DNA of 64,000 bases from contig NC_064035.1 of the NCBI RefSeq assembly GCF_932526225.1, forward strand, positions 1,404,501 through 1,468,500, read 5' to 3'. The notes beneath the pieces are model-generated. The model ran no database searches and was not told the DNA's origin. It was given only the letters and a program-made list of their open reading frames with translations. The position numbers and the translations under genes were made by a program. Below, in pieces: positions 1 to 30,333 of the stretch; within the stretch, counting starts at the first letter, position 1; every line of letters begins with the position of its first letter. The stretch is from Nematostella vectensis. Taxonomy: Eukaryota; Cnidaria; Anthozoa; Actiniaria; Edwardsiidae.

Positions 1-492
1 AAGCAGTGTATAAATTGGCTGCCTTTACTACAATAACCCCTTCCCCAATCAAACACTTCATGCGCAACCTTCCAGCCATGCATATCTAATTGAAAACCAT
101 ATATTAGGCGCACTTGATTAACACTCACCGACAGATCCCATCTAAAGTAACTTCTGTGCCCAAGAACCTCTTCAAATCATCTAAAAGGAACAACACAAAA
201 TTTACTTACACCCATAACTGCACATGTTGTTGAAACCCCAAATTCGGAAGTTAAAAAAGACAATCAGAAAGAAAACTTCATACAAATAAAACCTGATCCA
301 CAAGAGCTGCAAACTTGCACTTTTCCCCAGGATACATACAGTAGGGAATACTGTTAGTTCAGAGGACAACTGTCTAAAGGCTAATCTGTTACAGCAAAAC
401 ATACATACATACTAGGTATGGTTTACCAGGGCATAATACCAGATATTATTAACCAGGGCATACAAGGTATATTGTTTACCAGGCATACATAC

Positions 493-19209
<18,717 letters not shown>

Positions 19210-20249
19210 CTTGTTTCTCTTCCTTTCTGTACAATTTCTGTAAGTCAGAAGCTGTTGGCTACGACTTATTCGAGCATCGGTGGTGCTTTCATAGAGCTCC
19301 TAAATAACTGAATGAGTGTAAAATCCATCACATTGCGGACATCATAACATCTTAGGCGCCATTATTTAATGCTAGTTCCAGACTTACGCGGTCAGTAATC
19401 CACAGCGATACAGAAGAAATTTTTATTTTGGATAGATTTTTTTCCCTGTTTGTTTCTAGCAGTTCACTTATCCTTATCCGTGTTGCGTCTCTGTCTTTTG
19501 GAGTTTCCGTTTTTAGGGAAAGAATAGGGTCGCGACATGGATAAGTGAACTGCTAGAGGAGAAAAACTCTGTGGGCAGAATAACAATTCCTTCAATGGGC
19601 GCGCAGTAATCATGGTGTTTCCATTGAAATATCTTTATTGGCTGTTAGCTGTTAAAATTGGTTTTGAATTCTCCAAAAGGTATTGTTTTTCTCAATCACT
19701 TCCCGAGCAGCGGCGGAAGGACTCGGTCGATATTTGGGCAAAGATTAACAACTATTTTTGTTTTTAACAGATGTGCACTCGAAAATGCACCGCAAGCATA
19801 GAGTCAGTTGGGTGGCGTCCTTTCTCCTTTCTTATTCTATTGTTATGAAGTCGAGCAACTTGTCATGAGTCAATAATGGGTAACCTGGGTACCAGGCTCC
19901 GAGCTTCACGGCGACATTCGCTCAAATCGTTGTCGCCCAGGGTAAATAATAGGCAAAGCCTGTTTACTTTTAATAGGGGGTACTATAAAGCATTCCAATG
20001 AGTAACCAAGGCATGAGCATTTGTCCATTTTGTTCTAAAAAATCAATCCATTTATTGCAAATAAAACAGTCTACAGCCTATCAAGCCTTTGGTTGTGGTT
20101 TTTTTCTGGAAGGTCAGACGGGAAACAAAGAGCCAAAGAATTACAGATTGCTGAGTAGTCACGCACGCTAGCGCGACCTCTGCGTATCTCAAGTTACTAA
20201 CAACACTCCTCGATAGAGGCCGACCTCGGGCAAGGCGCCCCTTACCACC
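19210..20249. promoter_or_regulatory. shared interval between divergent SNX13 and MINPP1-like genes
   Basis: About 1.04 kb separates the SNX13 start codon (minus) and the phosphatase start codon (plus), so both promoters must lie here or very close. I see no clear TATA box for either gene. The only structured content is the palindromic element at 19456-19556. Confidence 0.55.
19456..19556. mobile_element. 101-bp MITE-like element with 18-bp perfect inverted ends
   Basis: CTAGCAGTTCACTTATCC at the left end is matched by its exact reverse complement at 19539-19556, around a 65-nt interior. Small size, perfect termini and no coding capacity fit a non-autonomous DNA transposon. No clear target-site duplication outside the CTAG termini. 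Confidence 0.6.
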
Positions 20250-21620
20250 ATGCAGCTTTTTCTTGTGTTTTCGTTGGCTGTTCAAGCAGCGTACGGGATT
20301 CAACCGTACGGTAGCAAGACACCCTACAATCATGGCAACCTCAGCGAGGTTGAAACCCCACCAGGCTGTAAACCAGTGCACATTAATATGCTCGCTAGAC
20401 ACGGAGAAAGGTACCCAAGTAGCGATGACTTGAAGGCTTTCGCGGCATTTCTACAGAAACTCAATGTATTGCATAACACAACTGGCCCCTACATTTACAA
20501 GGCGCTGACCCTACCATGGACTTTACCGGCGTCCTACAAGAGCAAGCTCTCAAGCGAGCTTTCGGTGGCCGGCGAGCGACAGCATTATGGAATTGCAAGG
20601 AGATATCATGCAAGATATCCGTCGGTGTTTAGTAAACAGTACTGGAATGCTGATTACGAGTTTGTATCGACCGCGACACTACGAACCGTGCAGAGTGGGA
20701 ATTCTTTCGCTTATGGGTTGTTCGAAGGGCGGGGGCCAGTTGGGAGGAAGGGTTTTCAACCAGTGGCTATTCGTTTTTCGGGACCCAAAGACCATGACAA
20801 GGTATTGCGACCTTATTCGATGTGTCCTAGATACGATCAGGTAGTTGATGGTCGAAACGGAATGCTGGAACCCAGAAAGTTTGCACAAGGATCTGAGATG
20901 CAACGCGTTATTTCAAATGTCAAATCAAGACTTGGAATGCCAAAGAATGCGGAGTTGAATGTAGAAGTGGTCGAAAAGATGTTTATGTTGTGTGCGTTTT
21001 TAACAGTAAACGACAACGATACCAGCTGGTGCTCTCTGTTCGAGGAAGAAGACCTTAATGTTTTGGAGTACTATCTGGATATGTGGCAGTATTACGAACA
21101 CGGCTACGGACATGAAATTACCTACAAGTCGATTTGCCCACTTGTAGCTGAAATCGCTCAGACAATAAAGAGTTTCACAAAGAAGAAAATTCCAAATGGC
21201 ATATTCCGTTTTGCGCACAGTGGAGGCATAATAAGCTTACAGTCGATTCTTTCTTTGTATCGCGACCCTATTCCACTGACAGCTGGCAACTATCACAAGC
21301 TTTCCAATCGCACGTTCAGGATTGCGCGCAATGCACCCATGTCTTCAAATATCGCGTTCGTTCTTCACGAATGCACGGATGGTTACAAAGTCCAAGTGTT
21401 GGTGAACGAGCGGCTTACGGTGTTGCCATGCTGTAAGTCCGCCGTCTGCAAGCTGGACAAGTTCCTAGAATGCTACGAAGCCATCGGTTCCAATTGCGAT
21501 TTGGAAAAAATGTGTAAACTAGACCTGCCGAACCCTAAGTCGGACGCTGTGTTATTCGCCCGCGGACAGCTAGTCATCATGATTCTTTGTGTCACGCTGA
21601 GCTTTTTACGTCTCCAGTAG
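20250..21620 (+). CDS. MINPP1: Multiple inositol polyphosphate phosphatase-like protein, intronless, altered active site
   Basis: 456-residue member of the histidine acid phosphatase family (MINPP branch), enzymes that remove phosphates from inositol polyphosphates in the secretory pathway or at the cell surface. Signal peptide at residues 1-16; the nucleophile motif RHGERYP at 50-56; STATLRTVQSGNSFAYGL near 140-157 and the WCSLFEEEDLNVLEYY segment at 260-275 are MINPP-like. The second catalytic motif, usually His-Ala-Glu in MINPP, reads FAHSGG at 321-326, so the proton-donor Glu position is Gly. The C terminus ends in a hydrophobic stretch (about 434-456) with no ER-retention signal, suggesting a GPI or membrane anchor. 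Single exon, divergent from SNX13. Reduced or altered activity is an inference. Confidence 0.9.
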   Translation: MQLFLVFSLAVQAAYGIQPYGSKTPYNHGNLSEVETPPGCKPVHINMLARHGERYPSSDDLKAFAAFLQKLNVLHNTTGPYIYKALTLPWTLPASYKSKLSSELSVAGERQHYGIARRYHARYPSVFSKQYWNADYEFVSTATLRTVQSGNSFAYGLFEGRGPVGRKGFQPVAIRFSGPKDHDKVLRPYSMCPRYDQVVDGRNGMLEPRKFAQGSEMQRVISNVKSRLGMPKNAELNVEVVEKMFMLCAFLTVNDNDTSWCSLFEEEDLNVLEYYLDMWQYYEHGYGHEITYKSICPLVAEIAQTIKSFTKKKIPNGIFRFAHSGGIISLQSILSLYRDPIPLTAGNYHKLSNRTFRIARNAPMSSNIAFVLHECTDGYKVQVLVNERLTVLPCCKSAVCKLDKFLECYEAIGSNCDLEKMCKLDLPNPKSDAVLFARGQLVIMILCVTLSFLRLQ

Positions 21621-23119
21621 TAATGGCGTGACGGATGGGCAATTGTTGCGTTACCCTCTCAAACCGTAAAAGTTTTAGCGAAACATAACATCAAACCCCA
21701 AGGACCGCACGGGGATGGCATTATATAGCCATATACATGTAACCCGGGGTTATACGCGATTTGATTTAACAGATAACCCTATGTATGTTTAATTGTTGTT
21801 ATTATTTCATTGAAGTAGTTATTTGGTATATTTTGAGGAAAGCCCAAGGCCCACCTTAAAAATACGTATATCAAACATTTAGTCACATCTGTGTAAATCA
21901 AAACATGAATATCAGTCCGATAGTACCACGTACTGTCATAGCGTACAGGTATACTGAATAATGTCACTGCTGACAACGGGGGAATGGTCGGGAGGGCAGG
22001 GTGTGCGCTCGCTGAGAGCATAGGTCAACTTCTGAGATAAGTAAACAAGTCTGTTTGTCCATCATGATTCAGATTATCATAATACGGGCCTGTGGTTGCT
22101 TTCTTACTTACAGTCATGGCAGTGAGTATAACCCCATGATCGGTAGCGCCCGACTTCCCCACCCCCCCCCCCCCCCTCCCTAAACATGTTAATGGCTCCA
22201 GAGGACAAAATAAAGTATAATAATTGACGCTGTTATCATAAAGATTTTAAAATAGACTCTCATCCGCTGTTATAATATGTCAGTTAGCGCAGCCACTAGA
22301 AATCAAATGACTATCATTGGGTGAGGTTGTTGTGGGCCGTTCGCGATACAACGGTAGAGATAAACCATCCATTCACTACACCTTTGAAATCGCGTGTGCC
22401 TTGGGGTGTTTTACGTTAGTAAAGGGTTTGAAACAACAAAGCACCCATCTTTAGTGCCTACAACGCGTTTTAAATAAAGCAGTGGTTATATACCCAACTG
22501 TCGGGAAATGACTAAATGGACAGTTCTTTTTCCAAATAACCCATTAAATTGTCGACCTAGTTAGTACAAATTATTATATATTTGTTGAGAAGGGCAAACT
22601 ATTCTGAATCGAGCTTTGTGTTGTCGGAATTGTGTCTTTCCTTGTTTGTATGCACTATTAATTTGATGGCAAAGTAACACTCGTGAATTGTAGCTGCTAC
22701 AATGGCACTGTCGAGAAAGGTCATCAATAAGACATTCGAGGGGAATAGCTTACGAGAGGTTTATTCACATATTTTCTAAAACCTGAGAACACAAAGTATC
22801 TTAGATTTCGTGCATTTCAATGTAGCTTGCTTGTTTTGTTCTGAGCACAAATATGTCATATGCACGTGCGTGACTGGACCAAGACGTACAAACGCTAAAG
22901 GAGCAATTTAGTAGTAATGCAGTCGTAGTGTAATGCACGTGATGACGACATCACTACATTACTATAGCAACACACCCATTCCCAAGAGACGCAAGCGGGA
23001 AAAAGACCCCGATATTTTTCAGTTGATATATATCAGCGAGCTGTGCGTGGGGTACCCGACTAAGACAGGGCTGGGATCCTGGTTATTGCCTCCCCATTAA
23101 TGCGCGGGTACCTCAGGTT

Positions 23120-23300
23120 CGTTTGTGTTGTACAGTTCGCTGGATAGCGGTGCTGGGGCCAAAATCTCCAGCTTAGCCGTAAAGCTTTAGCTGCCATACG
23201 GTGTTTCAGCGCATGTCTGGAAGTATGGTCTATTTTTCACATTTTACCTGATCTGGTCAGGGTTCGATTCTTGGTCATGTCCTCGAATTTTTTTTCTTCT
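23120..23300 (+). repeat. possible tRNA-derived SINE
   Basis: GGGTTCGATTCTTGG near 23262 is a B-box match, followed by T-rich sequence; weak A-box-like GGATAGCGGTGCTGGGG upstream. Read as a degenerate SINE and not a functional tRNA. Confidence 0.35.
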
Positions 23301-23570
23301 TTTTTTTTCGCTGTTTACTATCACTATCAGTACTTTTTTTATGGCGTTATCATTTTTTCATGTCGTCTTCACGAAGCAGTCGTAAAATTGCAGCGTATAA
23401 CCAGGATTTGCCTACGGGGCTGAGACATGTATGTGCCCCAAACTATTTTTAATGTTTCTGTATTGTGCCCCCCACCCCCAGGCCTGCTACGGCACTGTTT
23501 AAGGAGATTAAAGAGAGGGGATGGTCTTAACCCTATTCAGACCGGGCTTTTTGAGGCTTCCTCTTGTATC

Positions 23571-23740
23571 ACCCATAAATGTAATAACACCCATAAATGT
23601 TATAACAACCATAAATGTAATAACAGTCACCCATAAATGTTATAAACAGTCAACCATAAACGTAGGAACACGTCGCCCATATATGTTATAAACCACGTTA
23701 ACCATAAATGTAATAACACGTCGCCCATAAATTTTATAAC
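23571..23740. repeat. ~19-21-nt array of CCCATAAATGTTATAACA units
   Basis: About eight degenerate copies of ACCCATAAATGTAATAACA with spacer variation (GTC, CGTC, CGTTA). Confidence 0.9.
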
Positions 23741-25281
23741 TTATAATTTTGACTCGTAGAAACAACATTAGACAACCAAACTTGGCAGATGTCTTGACCG
23801 CCCTTCGAAACGTCACTTAAGTGAGCAGAAACGAGCAATATTTCTGTTTTTGTTAGATGTGCATTGTCTAATTTTTTTTCGATAATCTTGCAGTAGACAT
23901 ATATTATTAGTGACACTGTTTCTATGACAACAATATATGACACCTGTGACGTCATTGATTGGCATGGTACTTTCAATATATCATAAGTTTGCAACTCTCT
24001 TAATTAAAGTAACAATTTAAATATCTTTCCCAAAAATGCTTTTTTTCTACTTTTTATTTAAAATAAAGGAATATAAAAAGGAATTTGTCAAATCTAGATG
24101 TTAGTTTAAAAAAAAAGCGAATTCTAGCTAATTATGTAACATCAGCATCTGCCATCTTGGATCCACCATCTTGGATTTAAAGAAAGTTATTTATTTTAAT
24201 CAATAAAAACTGGGTGGCAAAATCTGAAGCTTATTAACAATATTTAATCTTCGTTCCAAGTTGTATTAATGATTAAGGTGGATATGAATGTGTTTTTTTT
24301 TGCTATTTCTACAAGCACTATTTCAAAAAGGTAAAAAAATTGACAAAAAAACACCACCCTTCCCCCCCTAAAATAGAGATGTAAATTTTTATTGAGTTTT
24401 TTCAAAACTTGGTATAAAACGTTTATATGAAATGGATTTACGTTGAGCACGTCGTATTAATACGGTTAGGGTTTTTCTTTTTTGACGGTGACATGTTACT
24501 TTTAAGGCATCACATATGTAACACAATTGTATCACCAAGCCATATTCTAATACGTAAAAACAAAAGACCACTTATGGACACAAACATCAGTTTAAAATCT
24601 ATCTACATGATTAACATCACATTAATTACAAAACTTCTATCTTAATATTAAAAAAAAAGAATCATATACATAACTTGCATGTTTACAAAACAACGTGAAA
24701 CGAGGACTGGACTCTTATACACTCTACTAATCCATTGAAAGACCTCATGAGCACTAAAGAGACACTGCGTACACTATACAAATCAATCAAAATACCCAGA
24801 TAGTAGTGTTCCTTCATCAGAGTAATGGTTGTACACAGGCTAGGGCGTTTTTTTTTAAGTAAATAAAAATAACCCAATGAACTATTAGAAGAAAATTAAA
24901 CAATTGTTTATAATGAAAACAGTATTTCGCTGTTCTAAACATGTTCTTGAAATTTGGGTGAATCTCAGGCTGGACGCTCTTTTAAAAAATGTTCTTATAA
25001 AAAAAGAGCTGAATAGCAGTTTTTTTTTTTGTACACACATTTTATATGGTACACTTTATTCCGTACACTACATAGATGAATGGACCAGGACATTTCAGGG
25101 CTTAAAACCTGTCACCCAAATGTGGCTACTACATGGTTATTTTAAAATCACTATGTATGACTGCCAAAAGGCATGAATACATTGACTTTTGCTTGGATTA
25201 AAATGTTATGTTACATTGATTATGAATTAAAGCCTGATGCTATCCTATGATTGATTCCTGTTTAGCTGGTGCTTGTGGTCT

Positions 25282-28200
25282 TTACCAGATAGTGTATCCC
25301 CCATCTGAGCCGCCACTGAACCAGCCTTCCTTCCCCTGGTTCATAACAACAGACTGACCCTGGGAGGCCGCCACCTGTGCTGCGGTTGGCATACATCCTG
25401 GAGGTGGAGGCTACATAACACAAAAGAAGGCTATTTAAGTTTGATTAAGCTTTCCCCTCTCTTTGAAACCCCACTCTCCAATAAGCCATATGTTAAGGCA
25501 CAGTTCTCAAATTAGTTCCCCTTTTTAGTACCATTTTTGTGTTTCTACTTAATTTTCTTTATAGATGTGTCTTGTGAATTCGAGAACAAGGTTCCAATGT
25601 TTAACAATATTATAAAAGCTTTCCAAAACATCAATGATCTATTGCTGTTAAATGACAAGCAGTATACACTAGTTTCTTGCTTTTATTGTATAGGATTGTA
25701 GCTTTGGCAGACAACACAAACCTTGACCTTGACAATTATCAATGATATGCTCAACCCTTATCCAATATTGGCCAATAGTCGTCTAATAAGAAGGCTAAAT
25801 ATGTTGTACCCCAGAAAAAGTCCATTGAAGACTTTCACATGAAAAAAAAATACCCTTAAACACGAGGTTCCGCTATAAAAGGGAAAGCTCCTCCCACCCC
25901 CGGGCTCAAATTTGCAATTATAATCAGAAGACTGCCACGCTAGCAGTCACAAATTATAATTCTCCTGAAAATTGCTTATCTCTGAGCCTACGTCGGCTGA
26001 AATAAAACTATTTTTGCACAGGTAACAAGACAGTTGTGTTAAGAGATTGATAACTTAGTGATTTGCTTTCCAATTTTAAATTTTGCGCTAATCCATAAAC
26101 GCATCTGCATAAATTATTCTTGAGCTGGGATGAAAATGCTCATATTTTAGAGTGCACACAGCTTGGTATGGCATTATTTTACGATAGATAGACGCTTTTT
26201 TAGATGGACAACTCTAGGAATGATATTTATTTTGGTTTAGAATATGAAATTTGAATTTAGCGCTCAGAGCAATTGTCCTGACATGTTGACTCATTGACAG
26301 CTGATTGATAACTGATTGTTCTTGAGCCCTGGGGTGGGAGGAGCTTTCCCTTTTATAGCGGAACCTCGTGTTTAAAAGAGTGAGCCTTCTTGCCCATCTA
26401 AAACCACCTAAGGGAGGAGGGGGAGGGGATTTGGGGTTATGGGTCTTGGTATGCTTAAAGATCAGGTGCTTCTTTTCTTGGGACATAAAAAAGGGGGCAA
26501 TGAAACAAAGAACTTTAGAAGATCCCATCTATCAATGACACTATATCAGGGGAAATATTAATGGTCTTGTCTGTGAACTTACCGGAACATTTGGAGAGGC
26601 TCCAGTACCTGGACCAAATCTTGCTCCAGGGTCAAAAGTACCTTGGGAGATTGGAGCAGCATATTGGGGGTACTGCGCTGGGGGTTGCTGAAAATAAGGG
26701 GTCTCAAGAATAAATATCACTTTGGTTTCAGTTTCCACCCATGGCAGAGGTATCTTTTCCTCGCGAACTCCAGCCCAGCGAAATACAGAGAAAAGAGGCC
26801 TCTGCTAGCAGGGGAACCATTAAGGGGTTCTTTATTGGTTCATGTGAGATTCAACTCTAAATGTGCCTACAAATTAGTCCACAAATTATAACAGTCCCTT
26901 TTAGGTCTAACTGTGTGTAATTATAGGAACTGTTTAAAAAAATCACCCCTCCAAGTGCTCAACAGATGTGGGCCGCCTTAAAAGCAATGATTAACTGTTC
27001 TGCTATGCTAGCAGAGTAAACAAGGTATGACAAAGATGACCTGATCGTAGAAGAGACCTTGTTATAATTCTTCATTTAAGACATTTTCATATCAGCTTGT
27101 GTTTTTGTTTGTTTTATTTGTGTAATCTTTTTGATCCATCTAATAGCATTCTTCTTGTAAGTGAATTAACTAGAAACCCTATATACATAGACCATTACTA
27201 CAGTGGTGCCTCTATAAACACCTCTATCAAGGGCCACTTCCCAAAACCCTGAAGTACAACTTACTCAAACACTGTACCTCTGATAAGCTGTACACTCAAT
27301 TAATTCCCTTGAAATAGTTCTACTATCCAGAAATTTTCAAAACTTGGCATAAACAATATTGAAGTTTAGAGCTTTCAAAAACACTTCTGTTTTCACAACA
27401 GAAGGGAATAGAGTTGACACGTTTTTACTGATTGCGTCCCAACTCTAAGTTTTCAAAAAGAGTGCCTACAGTCTTTAGAAAATTAAGATCTGTTTGTGGA
27501 GCTGCCAAAATCCGATCTCCTAAAAAATAACCCGTAGTAGCTAATGTTCAAAACAAATCACATTTTAAGAGATCGCACTAAAATACACTGTTCTCGCCAC
27601 TATTTCTATGGTAAAAAGCGCCATTTTAAAGTATTTTTACGGCTTTTAAGAGAAAATAAACAAACTTCTACTATCCAACTTTTTTTCTTCTTTCAGTATA
27701 TCATTTTTCCTTATATATTTAACTATTTCAGCAATTAAAAAATGTAATTTTAAGTTAAAAACATGGACCTTTTGCTTTGTTTTGATATTGTTTTGATATA
27801 TAACTGTGGGGCAATACCTGAAAATTCGAACAAACAGCGTGCGCCACTATGCACAGAAGGGGTGCGCTGTGCAATTAACATTGTAAGGTTGTGTTAGATT
27901 ATTTTTGGTTTATATTTTGTCTATAGGTTCCTTGCATAATATATAACAAAATAAGCTTTAGTATTTTTTGGTAGATGATTTATTCTTGAGATATGATTGA
28001 GCAAAGTTGCTATAAATCATAAAAAATTGGGCAATTTCAGACAAATCAAGAGTCTTACAATTTGCAATATATCTAGAACGGATTATCTACCCAAAAATAC
28101 TTAAGCCTATTTTGGTTAATATTACACAAGGAACATCTATGCAAAATATCAAGCGAGTTAACACAACCTTACAATTTGAACTTTGCCAAGCAGTCGCTTA

Positions 28201-29052
28201 GGTTCTTTGACCTTTGTCAAACACGGAGTAAGTACGCAGCTGCTTTGTCTCCTATTATCTGTGTTCTACAAAGGAGTTCTTTTGTCTCTATTCTTCTTGT
28301 TCTTTGTGTCGAGGTGCGGATATTGTTCATTTGCCCAATCAAATTGCAGCTTGTAAGAGCTGCGTACTGACCCAAAACACGCACTTAGCAATAGAGGTGT
28401 GACTGTATTCTAACAGTACCTGCGTTGGGTAGAACTGCTGTGGTGGGTGTTGGGGCACTGGCCCTGACTGGGGGTACGGGGAGTAGGCTGGTGGTGGGAC
28501 ACCGTACGACTGTTGATAGCCTGCTTGCTGTGGGGATGCCTGGGGGAAATTAGCCTGGGGGTAGCCACCCGACTGCTGTGGATAGCTGGGCTGTGCAGGG
28601 TAAGGCTGCTGAGGTTTTTGTGGGTAGTTACCTTGAAATTAATTCAAAAGGAAACTTGAACCTAATAGGCTTATAAAGAGGTATCATTTCAAAGAGCTTT
28701 TTTCTATAGCCGATTCTCTATTGAAAATATTTTTCTCGTGGAATTGTGAATTAAACAACATGCGATGGCTATATTAAATCAGTCAAGAAGTTATTTAGTA
28801 AATAATCTCGGAGTTATCGCAAGTGAATCCTAATAAGTTGATGGTTTTGATCTTAATGCATGCTTAAACAACTAACAGCGAAGAAAGTAAAAATAGCTTA
28901 GCGTTGAAGCAATCGGCAAACCGTTTACTAAGTAAGAGTAAGATCTTACTACGAAAGTGCAAACAATAATCTAAAGAAAACCCGTTTACTGAAAATACGG
29001 GAGAAAATAGATAAAGTTTAGCGTTTAAATTACCTGGAGTCTGCTTAGACAT
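25282..29052 (-). CDS. DAZAP2: DAZ-associated protein 2 (DAZAP2), four exons, complete
   Basis: Small proline-, tyrosine- and glutamine-rich adaptor. Spliced coding exons: 29052-29034, 28631-28420, 26687-26583, 25410-25282; phases agree and give 154 residues, close to the ~168 of the vertebrate protein. Diagnostic features: the PPAY motif (residues 53-56) that can bind WW domains; FDPGARFGPGTGASPNVP followed by PPPPGCMPTAAQ; and the C-terminal GGSDGGYTIW, matching the conserved end of DAZAP2. The first exon encodes only MSKQTP plus one base. In vertebrates DAZAP2 is linked to stress granules, ubiquitin-ligase interactions and Wnt/p53 regulation; whether this holds here is not visible. Introns contain two non-autonomous transposon-like elements. 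Confidence 0.95.
25856..26375. mobile_element. ~512-bp MITE with ~50-bp inverted ends and TTAA flanks
   Basis: Left end ACACGAGGTTCCGCTATAAA with continuing AGGGAAAGCTCCTCCCACCC is matched in inverse orientation at 26316-26371. Both ends are flanked by TTAA (25856-25859 and 26372-26375), the target site of piggyBac-type elements. No coding capacity. Lies in the third DAZAP2 intron. Confidence 0.75.
27881..28174. mobile_element. 294-bp fold-back (long imperfect palindrome) element
   Basis: TTGTAAGGTTGTGTTA at 27881 has its exact inverse complement at 28159-28174. Inside, GGTTCCTTG..., AATAAGCTTTAGTATTTTTTG and TAGATGATTTATTC also have approximate inverse partners, so the whole segment is an imperfect hairpin. 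Fits a degenerate MITE in DAZAP2 intron 2. Confidence 0.65.
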
Positions 29053-29704
29053 CGTTTCTCAAGGCAATTAATCGAGAAAGGTGGGTGAATTAGGTTACGA
29101 TATAAGGCTAAAGAAAGAGCCTTTCGATGCAATGCAGAATGCAAATGGTGGATGTTTGTTATATTTCGAGTGTGACGTCACCGTATTTTAAAGCCCCTAG
29201 GGAGGAGAGGGTGCTATTTTTTGTCTTGACGTCAGCTAAAAATAGATGGCGTTTGAACCAATTTCGCGATATACCGTTATAAAGGTTCGGTGGTTTTATA
29301 TTTCGTGGGCACTAAATTTCAAAAAAAGGTTGGCATATCTTATGAAATTTGCTACAGTTTGGGTTTTTTTCATCGAGTCGAGTCGCGATTTCAAAAAGTT
29401 GCGAAAAATAAAGACCTTTTAGTGAGGACATGTAGCGGTAATCGATAATTGTTCAAGAGAACAGGGAAACTTTTGGTTTTGTTTCAATTATAATGGTCTT
29501 GTTTCAAGTTTGTTGACATCATTGTATTGTAAAAACGAAAGAATGTCACTTGGAACCCAAATAATTCGCGAAAATAAATCCCCTGCATTCACGCGATATC
29601 TCAAAATATTCCCTTGCAAACACACGAGTCGCGAAATGTGCCGAAAATAATGAAAAATAAGGTATATGCACGTCGCAAAACCCAGGAAGCCGGTTCGCCA
29701 CTGT

Positions 29705-29804
29705 TTATAGTGTAGTGTAGTGTAGTACAGTGTAGTGCAGATTGATAGTGTTAGTATTGGTGTGTAGTGTAGTGGCAATAATTGTGTGTGGTGTAGTATT
29801 GGAT
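29705..29804. repeat. left remnant of the 42-nt TAGTGGCAATAATTGTGTGTGG array
   Basis: Two partial copies of the same unit that fills 30334-31706, here separated from the main array by the inverted-repeat element at 29855-30333. Confidence 0.85.
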
Positions 29805-29854
29805 AGAATCAAAAAGCCCAAACTGTCGCGATCTCGTACCAGAACAATGAATAC

Positions 29855-30333
29855 AATACACCAAAAACTGGAAATCGACTCTGCCAAATGTTCGTCTTTA
29901 ATAAGACTTCTTCAGGGCAGACTGAAGAAGGTGAATCGTTACAAGCTTATTTACATCAGAATAGTGGCCTAGGTCTACACCTAGGTCTTAATAATGTTAT
30001 GGTACAACTTATAGATAAGTGTAACTCTGAGGCTCAGCTTAGGGAAAGGGAAGGCCAGTGGGCTTATCGGCTTAAGTCTATCTACCCGCGGGGTCTTAAT
30101 AGTGATGACTTTTTTTGTAGTAGGAACCCACGTAGAGATGTGTAAATTCTTTTTATCCATAGCGCGCGCTATTCTAGAAAATGCGCGTTTTTGTTAGTTG
30201 TAATGTTTTTGCGTCTCGCGCCACTATTCTGATGTAAATAAGCTTGTAACGATTCACCTTCTTCAGTCTGCCCTGAAGAAGTCTTATTAAAGACGAAAAT
30301 TTGGCAGCGTCGATTTCCAGTTTTTGGTGTATT
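29855..30333. mobile_element. Penelope-like element remnant with 114-bp inverted arms
   Basis: Arms 29855-29968 and 30220-30333 are inverted copies with few mismatches. They contain CTTCTTCAGGGCAGACTGAAG-type sequence and a CTGAAGA...GAAA core typical of Penelope-like element ends. Between them a plus-strand frame encodes a tail like the last part of PLE GIY-YIG endonucleases (see 29888-30145). The element sits inside the 42-nt minisatellite. Confidence 0.65.
29888..30145 (+). pseudogene. C-terminal fragment of a Penelope-like GIY-YIG endonuclease
   Basis: The open frame ends with REREGQWAYRLKSIYPRGLN, which resembles the REx(Y/F)WI-x-LKTL-x-P-x-GLN tail found at the end of GIY-YIG endonuclease domains of Penelope-like retroelements. 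The GIY-YIG core and the reverse transcriptase are absent, and the first part of the frame is just the inverted arm read through. A dead remnant. Confidence 0.5.

Larger units (their letters stand above)
21621..25281. other. intergenic interval with SINE-like piece and a small array
   Basis: No convincing gene. A candidate polyadenylation signal AATAAA for the phosphatase gene is at 22209-22214. Long C-run near 22158-22178. A B-box-bearing SINE-like piece lies near 23120-23300 and a short array at 23571-23740. AATAAA for DAZAP2 (minus strand) lies at 25055-25060. Confidence 0.6.
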
